Part shown: one piece after another, positions 20,567 to 29,731 of the stretch | Layout of the letters: each line of letters opens with the position of its first letter | How positions within the stretch are numbered: position 1 is the stretch's first letter | Assembly: GCF_000485595.1 (NCBI RefSeq) | Contig: NW_014577266.1 | Span: 157,593-187,323, forward strand | Direction: 5' to 3' | DNA from: Priapulus caudatus | Taxonomy: Eukaryota; Priapulida; Priapulimorpha; Priapulimorphida; Priapulidae | DNA length: 29,731 bases | Notes under the pieces: model-generated | Told to the model about the DNA's origin: nothing | Database searches by the model: none | What the model saw: only the letters and a program-made list of their open reading frames with translations | Made by a program: the position numbers and the translations under genes

Positions 20567-20737
20567 ACGTCGATGAATTGCTCAATTAAAACTGACATCT
20601 CTTACTCACTCACTCATTTGTGTCCTTTTTTTGTGGTGAGCTACAGTGTCATTGACACTTTCATTTCATTTGCTAGGCATATTATTAAAGGTGCCCTATA
20701 GTATAACGTATGCAAACAATTGATAACACATAACACC

Positions 20738-20766
20738 AGGAGTCTATCAATATATTGATAGATTCC
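20738..20766. repeat. Short palindrome
   Basis: AGGAGTCTATCAATA pairs with TATTGATAGATTCCT apart from one unpaired base. The surrounding 20667-21530 has no other recognisable feature; the 85-codon frame at 21223-21480 shows no known domain. Confidence 0.5.
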
Positions 20767-21531
20767 TGATAACATGTGAAATTATAATTTGGACTACACA
20801 ATACACATGAGTAGTGTAGCCTTGAAAATGAAACAATAAGAATGAGTAATTAGCAAGCCCATACTTCATGAAAGAAAATTCCAATTAAAAATCAACATCT
20901 AGATTCCCAGTTGTAGTTAATGGTGATATAGTAATTGAATTCATATTGGAGACAGCTGCAACATATCTTTGGGAAAATCAGAAGAAGCACATACAAAATA
21001 CAATTTGTAACTAATTTGCATCCCAGAAATGATGCTACTCAGGCGAAAAGCTAGGAGTAAGTATGATCATAAAAACATTGTGTGTACACATACAGTAAGT
21101 TCCACATACAGGAAACTAGGAACACACAGTATCAATATCATTCGATATATCGTACGTGGCTAATTTCACGCTACAGTTATACCCAGCATTGCGATATAAC
21201 CCGAGGAAATTTGTTTTGACATATGAAATTTTTAAATTCATATACACAAAATGTATTGCTACTAAACTCCGGCTATCAAACAGATTTGCTGTTAGGGCAT
21301 TTTTCAAAGAAAGGAAAGGGTTTTTATAGCCAGAGAACTTGGCATGATCAATCGCCGACAGCTGCTAACAAGGTGGGTGGACCAGCTTTAAAATGTGCTG
21401 CCAGCATGTTAGAAAGCTTCCTACACGAAGAGGAAACCAATGCAGTCTGTGTGTACCTGCAACCAGTACCCTACAACTAGTAATCCGAAATCCATTTTGC
21501 TGCCAGTATTATCGTCTTCTACTCTACTTTT

Positions 21532-22131
21532 ATGGATCCTTTACTCTAGGTTCTAGGATTATTTTCCGTTAATTTAGGTTAAAATTACGCTACATAAAAA
21601 GTTTCATGGTTCAATCACCATTAAAAATATTTTTAAAACATGTTTTAAAACTAACGACTATAGTTTGATTACAACGACGGTGGCGCCACTCAAAGCGCAC
21701 GATCTGAAAAGTTGCGCAAAACGACGTTTCAGCCAATTAGGGCTACAGACCGAGGGTGTTTCTTATTTATTAATTTAAAAGCAAAGGGATTGTAATATCT
21801 TATAAACGACATAGTTTCAGTTATATTATGGATAAATTTGTCCTAAAATGAACATCGTTCGGTTAAATAGCATTTAGGTATAAATATAATTGCACTTTTG
21901 TGATTAGCCCTCAGTCTGTAACGTGAAAAATAAATGGTAAAATGCGCAACTTTTTCAGGGTGACAGCACGGTCGCGGGTGTCAATGGCGTCGTTCAAATT
22001 TCGTAGCGTTGATGTATAATTAATTATAATCATTAAATTAGGTATCTGGTAACAAGTACGTGTGGGTATAGACGATTTGTTACACAGTAAGTACCGTTGT
22101 ATGCAGTAAAATCCTAGAGTGTAGTATCCCT
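21532..22131 (-). mobile_element. piggyBac-like MITE, copy 2 (inverted)
   Basis: The reverse complement matches 19411-19978 along its length with clear substitutions as well as indels, which is real, older divergence. The end at 22131 is intact (ccct/TTAA, with TTAA at 22132-22135). The other end is degraded (atggatcctttactctagg) and its TTAA is lost. The copies face each other about 1.55 kb apart. Confidence 0.8.
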
Positions 22132-22149
22132 TTAAGTTATATTCGTCTT

Positions 22150-22640
22150 ATATTATATATACAAATCCAATGTGATTTCGATACACAGTAACTGGTATAC
22201 GGAAGTGAGACTTTGAGAATGACAAAAGGAGATCATAGATACCTTTCAACATAAATGCTATATAAAAGAAGAAGAATGAAGATATATATACTGGCCTATG
22301 AAAGTAGCAAACGCCAACATCAGGAAGAAAGCTGACATCTAAACAATCAGCATGTTTTAAAATAAAAAGAAGAAGGTGGAAATGGATTGGCCATGTCATC
22401 AGAATGAAGAAAGACAAAAACCTACGCATTGCACTGACTGACATACATGTGCCTTGGAGGGGAAGAGAAAAAGGAGAAGACCAAGGGAAACATGGAGAAG
22501 GACAGTGGAGAAAGAAAGGATAACATTAGGGTTTAAAACATGGAACGCTCAGGCCGAAAGAGCTGCCAAAGATAGAGACATTTGATTTCCAGCCCTATTC
22601 TTCATGAGGGGAGAAGGAACTACGAGTGCCTTACTGTGTT
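22150..22640 (+). pseudogene. Decayed C-terminal part of LINE reverse transcriptase
   Basis: Pieces of the C-terminal region of a non-LTR retrotransposon polyprotein can be read across several frames. YGSETLRMTKGD starts at 22198. FQHKC and then YWPMKVANANIRKKADI lie near 22230-22340 in a second frame. RRRWKWIGHVIRM lies at 22368-22406 in a third. RPRETWRRTVEKER...ERAAKDRD lies at about 22475-22579 back in the second frame, with a stop at 22583. The order (GSETW-like, WP.KV.N, RRW.WIGH..RM, TWRRTVE) is that of the post-polymerase region of RTE/BovB-like endonuclease-reverse transcriptases. At least three frameshifts and internal stops show it is dead. The catalytic domain (FADD-type motif) and the endonuclease are absent, consistent with 5' truncation. 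It begins immediately after MITE copy 2. The clade is inferred, not proven. Confidence 0.82.
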
Positions 22641-24480
22641 ATATCATTTATTATTCACTAGCATTAATAGTATTGAGGTAGACACAAGTTGGCCTACTTC
22701 CTTTGGGCAAAATTTTTTGTAGGTACACAACTTCAATTACATAATGGATGTCAGTTACTCATATTGTAGAATTTCACGTCGCAAATGTTTTCTCTGTGAT
22801 ACGTTACTCATCGCATGTGATGTAACTGTGACTGATTTTACGTTTTTTTGTTGGTTGTAGTTTAGATACTGCAGTGTTGCATTATCAGTTAATAACTTCA
22901 TTCTCTAAATATCTAACGTGTCTATAAACATGTTCATGATATTGTTTCTATTCAAAGTTTGGCCAGCTTGATGGCACACAGTTTGGTTTAGATGTAATGC
23001 TATTTTAAACATATTATTGTATTGGTAATGAGGCATTAAGCAGAATGTATACAACTGATATACACAGTCATGAGTCGTGATTCCAAAATGTTTCCATTGA
23101 CAATTGTAAATCGTAAGTTTCTTGGAATAATCTACTGACACACAACTGCCAGGAGCATTTGTTCGTTCGTCCGCTCGTCAATAACATGAACTGAACATAT
23201 ATATCTAAATGGCTTGAAGAATGAAGACGTTTGAGCCATAGGGGGTGCAATCCAAAATAACAATGGGAGGTCGAACCTGGGGAGAGACCTCTGACAACAT
23301 TTTTGGAAGACATGGTCTGAAGGACCGAGTGAACAACCCTTTTGTTCCCATGCTGACCTACCATTTTCAAGATTTTATTTTAAAATGACCACGAAATCTA
23401 CTTTCTACTCATGTGCAAACCTGTCTGGTGGCATTTTGACCCTCAAAGTACGGAATAAACATTGATGTGTCTACTGTTACAAGAAAACTGGCATTCTTGG
23501 GTGTGAAATGCTACAATTTTACTGTTATATTCCAAAAGCAAAACTAAATTGTACAAGGTTTGAGCTGCTTAAAACTGCTAAATCTGGATCTATTGTAGCA
23601 CAGCAGTCTTGTAGTGGCAAACTAGCGACATCTAGTTGCAGTCACGGCTCTTTAGACATGCTAATTCCCACACTAGCAAATCACAGCCATAGGTTTTCAG
23701 TACTCTGTGCTACGTATGTCTGTCGTATAGTTAGTATCGCATATTATCACACGGACATTACATTACTAGTCATAACATACATAATCCTATCCTATCCATG
23801 TTTCTATCCTATAAAATCAGGAGAAATGATTCAGATCAGATCCTGATATAATGCTACTAGCGGTAATGTTGTGGTGTGCCGTGCCATGCTGTGCTATGTC
23901 ATGAAGTCAAGTGGCATACCATAATGCACAGCATAAAACTGTACTATGTCGTGCACAATGCTATAGTTTACTATTAGTTGCGTTTGTTTCGAATGTAACT
24001 ATCTTCATTCTTATATTTCATGTTACTTGAGGAGCCTTGAGCCAGGAAGAGTCAATTAGCTGTTTGTGGGAAACGAGTGTTTTTGACAGCTGCATGATCC
24101 CCCACTGGCACGTGCCTCGCCATCCCTCTAATGCACTTGCACACAATGTGTTTGTTAGCTTTGAGATGAATTAGGATAGTTGCACAGTTAGCAGTGCTGA
24201 TATTATGGGCTGCACCATCGTGCACAGCGTCCTTCCTGCATTTAACCGCAAGCTAGGTGAGAATAATAAATAATACGATAGCCATACAATAGGTCGATGG
24301 CATTGTCAGTGGTCTCTGCTGTTCGATCAAGACATCTCTATAGCTTCAGGAGACAGCGAACTACGGTCAGCATGCTCGGAAAACATGGCCATAAATTGCC
24401 ATGAACATGCAGCCTGTTAGGGCCTAATCCTGCAGGGGCGGTCGATTGTATGGTGTCAGTGTCGAAGGGCACATTTCAAA
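22641..24480. other. Stretch without firm features
   Basis: It includes open frames of 100 codons (23068-23370, minus) and 112 codons (23508-23846, plus) with no domain I recognise. A short stretch of degenerate gtgc/tatgtc motifs occurs at about 23868-23960. A B-box-like GGTTCGACC lies on the minus strand near 23270 without a matching A box. Confidence 0.5.
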
Positions 24481-24490
24481 AGACAGGCCA

Positions 24491-24554
24491 ATGGAGCCAG
24501 TGGAAATTATAGCTGTTCTTGGAGTTTCAATTTTCTGTAGTTCACAACAGTTAG
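24491..24554 (+). CDS. Candidate first exon encoding a signal-peptide-like start
   Basis: From ATG at 24491 the frame reads MEPVEIIAVLGVSIFCSS then QQL, with a hydrophobic core (IIAVLGVSIFC) followed by small residues, and then meets a donor (ttag/gtatgt, GT at 24555). The exon would end in phase 1, the usual phase after secretory signal exons of modular extracellular proteins. No downstream exon can be linked, and the 21 codons could be chance. Confidence 0.2.
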
Positions 24555-24599
24555 GTATGTACCGTGAGCAGGCAGTATAACAGATATTCAGGCAGACAT

Positions 24600-27170
24600 G
24601 TATCCTCTAGTTCTTATATATCTCAGTTGGGAACGTTGTTCCTTTCGTGCTATAGACACTACTGATGGATCTTTCTGGATTTACTTACTTCATCGCTGTT
24701 TATTGAACTGTACATGCACTGACGTTGTCATAGGCACACTTGTACAGCTAATTTATACACACGCTGAAATTGCAGTAACATATCACACACTTTTCAACAT
24801 AAATTCTCTGCACCGTTGTCAATAAAGTGTCTTAAAGAAATTAGGGACTTATATCCCTCTGGATTGTATTGACTTTACTAACATTAACTGCGTCATTTGT
24901 CAATGTGTATGTTTCTATGGTACACGTAGGTATGGAAAATAGCAAGAAATGGCAAAATTCGTGGACAGTTTTTTTCAGAAAACAGAAATTTTTGGGGAAA
25001 TTGTAACATTTACAGACTATAAAAGCAATGTGAACATTTGCATATTTCTTCCCTATAACAGAGTTATTGTCCATTACTGGCTGACGCCACACACACATGA
25101 ATGCACAACTGAGTTGGTATAATGGCACTTTAGCGAGAACGTTTACTAATAATTAAATAAAAACTACAATATATAATAAAACACGTGCAAGTGGTATTTC
25201 ATTTACCAATTATGTGAGTATTTTTATCGCAATAAGGTCATTGACATCTGCAGGATATTGAACATAACGCATGAACTGTATACGTACTATTATTGACTAC
25301 TCTTATGAAAATTTTAAAATTGTTTCGTGTTCTCATTATAAAAACAAGCCCAAGTGCATATAATCGCGAATGGTGGAAGGTCAGGACACACTGCAGCGAC
25401 AACAACCAACCATAACGTTAGACGATGTTTAAGAAAATTTTAAATGATTTCTGATGTCTGATTTCATCTGCTAGTTACATCAGTGTATCACGTAAAAATA
25501 ATAAACGTTGTTGTCCGACCATTTGATCTCAGCTTGGTGATTAATGTTAGTGTACTAGTTGCCTACATCTACATACATTTATTATGGCGCCTCCATATAT
25601 ACTGGCTGCAGTTGTTAACTTGTTAGGTCCTCATACGAAATATCCAGTTTGCCTATAATCAAAGTGAAATATGGCTGGCAACATGGCCTTGCTACTAGTT
25701 TTCCCATCAGTTTGTAGGACTAGTCTGACGATCGTAAAGAAACTTTAGTTGCATTTTAGAGTATACTGAATCTTCCCCTGCTGGGTGCTCAGCTGGCAGA
25801 ATTCAAATTGGAACCGATTACTAGCAGTTTGCATGGCGTGACGGTTACACGAATATTCACTGACTAGGCATGCGAAGGTCCGCGTGGTTCTACGTTGCCA
25901 ACGCTATAGGTTCTATCAAGGTTGAGTAATGCCAAATAATAACGATAACAACAACAATAATAATAATAATCATAAGAAATAACAACAACAATAATGTCCA
26001 TCCCAGTTATATCAACTTCACAATACATTAGAAATAGAAATCTGTTAAATGCAAAAAATAGTAGTTCCTATGACGCAAACGCGTTTTTGCGCTTGTATTT
26101 GCGTGCCGGTGCAACGTGCGTGTTGTTTTCTTTTTTGAGAGCAGTTTTCAGTGTATTTCGTGTATCCGTATTTCGTAATATATTCTGCAAATCGGAGCGG
26201 CACTAAATTTAAGAAACTAAGAAGTGGTGAAAAATCGAGACTGGGTACGCGTGTTAGCTGTAGACGTGGCTGAATTGTTTGCATTTTCAATGTACATGTC
26301 GTACTCACTGCACCACCATGCCTGTTCAGGGCGGTAGGACGTGCTGCTAAGCCGGAAAGCGTTGCGTATGATTTCTCGATGTGCGATATTATACCTGCAT
26401 GATTTCGGTGACAAAAATATTACAAAAATACGAGGCGACAAAAATACGAGAGATTACATGCGTAATTTCCAAGATTGGACCACCATGCACAGTTCGATCA
26501 TATGAGGAAAGTGCGTTTATGATTGAATCGACCAAGTAACGTACTATAATGTGAGTCGAGTCACTATAGTGGTGCGTGGTAGTTGAAGAGGCCTGCTGCA
26601 GGCAATGTCATGGAAACGTCGTCTTGGCATTTTGTCTTGGCATTCGTTTCGCTGACGATTGAAGCATCTGACAGCATCTGGTTATCTGCCTCCAGGCTGT
26701 TAAGCACGCGCCGTGTAGCCCGGGTTTATTCATGGGAAATCGTGTGATGCCGCAATTAACTGGTAATGTAAGCGGATTCTTGCACAATGGCATGAAAACC
26801 AATCTTCGTGACAATTTTGCAATTTTCGACGAATGCGTTTTTCGTTAGCCGGTCTTGCTCTCTTGTCGCGCCTCGAGCGATTGGCAAGCTAAGGTCGACA
26901 CTGATTAAAAACAAGCGATTGGCCGGCTCTCACTCCGAGGTGCCTGCATGGCCACGCAGCTTATACAAGCAAGCGATTCAATGGTAAAGTACAGGTTCCG
27001 GAAATTGGCACAGAATCTCTTCAGCTCGTGGTTTTTTTTTCGAAATTGAAGACGAGGGGAATGTTTGGTCATTACAACGGATGGCGTGCACGTAATGTGC
27101 TTCACCTAAGTCAATAATTTCAAAGGTTGTAGCCTAGATGATACATTATTTTGGAAAGGGCAAGACAATA
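24600..27170. other. Stretch with only microsatellite content
   Basis: An AAT/AAC microsatellite lies at about 25938-25994. 26540-26960 is somewhat richer in CpG. Frames such as 24598-24825, 24841-25128 and 26045-26308 carry no recognisable domains. No RNA gene is seen. Confidence 0.5.
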
Positions 27171-27268
27171 AGGTGTAAGGAGAGAGGAAGTGCTGGAGAA
27201 TGGGAAAGAAGGGCGGGGATAAAGACAAAGGTGAGAGAGGCGGGGGTGAAAGTAGGGAGAAGGAAAGC
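27171..27268 (+). other. Polypurine tract
   Basis: About 100 bp is strongly G/A-biased on the + strand (gagagaggaag, gggaaagaagggcgggg, gggagaaggaaag) with few pyrimidines. Such tracts can form triplex DNA; here it may simply be an impure microsatellite. Confidence 0.55.
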
Positions 27269-27385
27269 ATGCATGGAGTAACCTTAGTCTGACTGCTTTT
27301 TCAGGGATATGTTGGTTTTCTTTCCTGCTCAATTCCTCAATTCCACGTCGCAGTGTTACTGGATAATTGCAATTCTAGCATTTTT

Positions 27386-28506
27386 AGCTCACCTTGACAT
27401 TGTCAAGCTGAGCTATTGCCATGGGTCGTCGTCCGTCGTACGTCCGTCCGTCCGTCAACATTTGGCTACGGTCAACGATAACTCAGGAACCGTTTGACCC
27501 ACATGTTTGAAATTGGGTATATAGTTGTTACTGCTATGCTCCCATATTAAACGTCCTATTTTGGAGCACACCAGTCGACGTACTTTCGAGCCACGGCAAT
27601 TTTTTGGAATTGGCAAAAATTTTGGCAAAAATTGGAATTGCCATTAGTCAGTTCAGGTTTAACGGATTTTGCTCATTTTTGGTATGTGAATGAATAAGGG
27701 CTAGGGGTTTTGATATTTAAAAAATCTGGTTCGTTTTACAAGATTTCATTGACAATATCTTTAATGCAAAATTCCTGCTATGACCATATTATGATTTATA
27801 CTATTATTATTATATTATTATTATGATGATATAATGATTTATGCTAAGAAACATCAAAGCGGGTGTAGCGCCTTCTACCGTCACAAATTGTGATTAATTT
27901 TGGTTTATAAATTATTTATAATTTATATATAATATTATTTATTATTTTCACATACAAAATTACACATATAATTATCAAGAGTATATAATGGGAGTTCTCC
28001 CATATATACTCTTTGTTTCTATAATGTTAGAGGAGCCTGCGTGGCCCAGTGGTAGGCATCGTGCACTGTCCACTGAATGCTGCGAGTTCAAACCCCGGCC
28101 GTGGCAGTGAATTTTCTCAAGGTGTAAAAACCTGGCTCTCAACATTGGAGACTGTGAATCTCCCGTGGCTCGGATGACCACGTAAAATCTTCTCGTCTCC
28201 AGAAATGCTAGCCATGGGGACGTAAAAGAACCACTGAGGACGCAAAAAAAACTCTGGATGTGACCACCCTCAGTGCCATTGGCTAAAAAAGCTAACTACC
28301 TGGCTTTACCTAAGCTAGGTCACACCTCATGGCTAGCTATAGCCCGTTGCCTCGATGCCAAATTTGGATACTGCAACGTACTACAACAGAAACAGAAACA
28401 GAAATGTACGTCGATGGTTGCTCAATTAAAACTGACTTCTTCTCAGTCACTCACTCATTTGTGTCCTTTTTTTGTGGTGAGCTACAGTCATTGACACTTT
28501 CATTTT
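27386..28506 (+). repeat. AGCTCACC dispersed repeat, copy D
   Basis: It begins at the hairpin (27386-27414) with no upstream module, continues with a CGTCC-rich tract and the tttgaaattggg block, and ends after GGTGAGCT (28476-28483). It has a single TTAA (27761-27764) where copy C carries the MITE, and an internal TTA/ATT microsatellite at 27798-27830. It holds the SINE at 28028-28402. It lacks about 320 bp present in copy C. Confidence 0.82.
28028..28402 (+). mobile_element. tRNA-derived SINE with AATGT target duplication
   Basis: The head is tRNA-like: an A box at 28042-28057 (TGGCCCAGTGGTAGGC) and a B box at 28086-28094 (GTTCAAACC), at a spacing normal for an internal RNA polymerase III promoter. 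A body of about 280 bp follows, containing ggggacgtaaaagaacc and related acgtaaaa repeats, and it ends in three AAACAG units. AATGT flanks it at 28023-28027 and 28403-28407. The same host repeat at 20562-20566 is uninterrupted. The SINE carries no coding sequence and would depend on a LINE in trans. The subfamily is not identified. Confidence 0.85.
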
Positions 28507-29400
28507 ATTGCATTACAGTTTCTTACACTATAACCACATTTGTGACCCTGATAACTTTGTATTGCCCCGATGTGTGCCGCAGATCCCTATAAAGCTGTGA
28601 TGCAGTTTTTGCTTGTATGTGATTACACGCAGACCTATCTTATTGTGGTCAATGTGGTGACAGACATGTTCTAGATAGCGCTCGATCTTATGATAGTTTT
28701 TGAACACATTAGCTTATGATCTAATTCGGTCTACTTTCTAAGAATCACAGCATAAAATCTTGCAAGAGAAACGGATGTTAGACTTTAACGTCCTTTTGTC
28801 TTTGTCTCTTTCTCCTTCTTGCGTCAATGCGACAGGACGCTATAGCTATAGCGCAGCATATCACTCTGAAATGTCAACAGAGACGCCACCTTCAATATCT
28901 ATATGTGATCAATTCTTCATATAACTTGAATGCACAGTATTCTTATCATCACAATAACTGCTGGTTAGGAATAACATGTCCTCACACTATAACCTTTGCA
29001 ATCATTGCGCGCTCTTTGTCTGCGCACAAAAAAATAACAACTAAAAGCGTTCGGGTAATGGTCGGGGTGACCTGGATGTTTCTTATAAAAGGAATGCATC
29101 TGTTACACGGCATCATATTGGCCATATTTATACTATATAACTCATATCTACTGTTATCATATAATCTTTGTGTAATATAATAATGATGTATCATGTAGTG
29201 AACCTATCGCATGCTTTAATTGCGCACCATCTTCTTTTGTTATACTATGTCTTGCGAAGTGGCAGCTATACCACTTCTATTGACCTTTTCCACCTGGTTA
29301 CAGGCGTCGTTGCTGCCTTTACAAACGCCGTTCAGGGCAAGTAGGAAAATAATGCGAGGACGTCAGGACCGATGAGCGCGCAGTGAGTGGTTTTCCATGT
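28507..29400. other. Stretch without firm features
   Basis: A 117-codon frame (28827-29180) has a hydrophobic C-terminal third but no recognisable family. Nothing else is seen. Confidence 0.5.
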
Positions 29401-29429
29401 ACTTGCTAACTGTCAGGGCAGTATTTAAT

Positions 29430-29678
29430 GTAGAGAGATAGGGGAGAGATATATAGAGGCAGACAAAGAGAGAAGGGGGGAGATAGAGCGAGCGAGAGGG
29501 AGAGAGAGTGTGTATGTGTGCTTGCGTATGGGCGTGCATATATGTGTGACTGAGAGACGAAAGAGAAAGGGATGACAGAAAGAGATGGCTGGATGGACAG
29601 ACGGACGGACGGATGGCTGGATGGACAGACGGACGGACGGACAGAGGGAGAGAGAGAGAGAGAGAGAGAGAAAGAGAC

Positions 29679-29713
<35 letters not shown>

Positions 29714-29731
29714 AAGATAGAAAGACAGAGA
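29430..29731 (+). repeat. GA-rich microsatellite array
   Basis: Long runs of GA, GAAA and GGGAGA are interrupted by GTGTAT. The array continues to the window edge. The 105-codon minus frame across it is a repeat translation. Confidence 0.9.
29585..29640 (+). repeat. Two perfect copies of a 28-bp unit
   Basis: 29585-29612 and 29613-29640 are identical; each starts ATGGCTGGATGGACAG and ends in ACGG units. They lie inside the GA-rich array. Confidence 0.88.

Larger units (their letters stand above)
18968..20666 (+). repeat. AGCTCACC dispersed repeat, long copy C
   Basis: The 5' hairpin AGCTCACC... is at 18968-18996, and the 3' end holds GGTGAGCT at 20635-20642, the reverse complement of the first eight bases. 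Shared blocks with copy D: 19070-19410 with 27475-27764; 20092-20165 with 27846-27910; 20484-20666 with 27950-28506. It is interrupted by the MITE at 19411-19978. Copy D lacks about 320 bp equivalent to 20166-20483. The 102-codon minus frame at 19935-20243 lies across the MITE end and the repeat and is not credible as a gene. There is no recognisable transposase. Confidence 0.8.

Noticed and set aside
21223-21480. 85-codon frame just before MITE copy 2
   Set aside because: The length is within chance, there is no recognised motif, and no supporting splice sites in a consistent phase.
22148-22444. 98-codon minus-strand frame with membrane-like segment
   Set aside because: It is the antisense of the LINE reverse-transcriptase remnant.
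23068-23370. 100-codon minus-strand frame and a nearby B-box-like GGTTCGACC
   Set aside because: There is no domain, no A box at a suitable distance, and no tRNA fold.
28827-29180. 117-codon frame with a hydrophobic C-terminal part
   Set aside because: AT-rich codons make hydrophobic runs likely by chance; no family is recognised and no splice context supports it.
29585-29640. CRISPR-like direct repeats
   Set aside because: Two adjacent 28-bp units without spacers in a GA-rich array are an ordinary minisatellite; the rest of the window is animal-like.

Overview
The window looks like gene-poor, AT-rich chromosomal DNA from a multicellular invertebrate, probably marine. The evidence is the kind of repeats present: a tRNA-derived SINE with RNA polymerase III boxes, a decayed non-LTR retrotransposon (LINE), TTAA-flanked and CAGGG-ended non-autonomous DNA transposons, many dinucleotide microsatellites, and a dispersed repeat carrying an AGCTCACC stem-loop followed by a CGTCC-rich tract. 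Repeats with this AGCTCACC/CGTCC start are common in bivalves and other marine invertebrates, but the species cannot be fixed from the sequence. No complete protein-coding gene is recognisable. Almost all open frames are short and lie in repeats; a few possible exons are listed at low confidence. The consensus quality is uneven, with single-base insertions inside otherwise conserved repeats and one 10-N gap.

Layout. 1-9722 is a very large inverted repeat: a left arm (1-4698), a spacer of about 590 bp, and a right arm (5288-9722) that is the reverse complement of the left. The spacer is a CT microsatellite plus one copy of the dispersed repeat. Where I aligned them by eye, the arms differ almost only by single-base indels. 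That is what uncorrected long reads of one molecule look like, so a fold-back artefact is the leading explanation, with a recent real inverted duplication as the alternative. A CAGGG-ended element with a CACATT target duplication (9592-9953) straddles the arm edge. 9954-16470 is mostly single-copy-looking DNA with microsatellites, small hairpins, a CpG-rich/CCAAT patch, a scaffold gap inside a CA/GA microsatellite, and a possible LINE 3' end.

16471-20666 is a dense repeat cluster: a tandem duplication of about 0.88 kb whose first unit holds an 824-bp insertion, a GC-rich long-TIR hairpin element in each unit, and then a long copy of the AGCTCACC repeat interrupted by a piggyBac-like MITE. A second, inverted MITE copy (21532-22131) abuts a frameshifted LINE 3' end (22150-22640). 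22640-27380 has little recognisable content. 27386-28506 is a second AGCTCACC copy, holding a tRNA-SINE. The window ends in GA-rich and 28-bp tandem repeats.

The best biology here is a set of paralogous repeat copies that act as each other's empty-site controls. Copy C (18968-20666) has the MITE but not the SINE; copy D (27386-28506) has the SINE but not the MITE. The 824-bp insertion is absent at 4988-5010, present at 17098-17921, and replaced by a footprint-like 7-bp duplication at 18802-18820. These comparisons define element ends and target duplications directly from the sequence.
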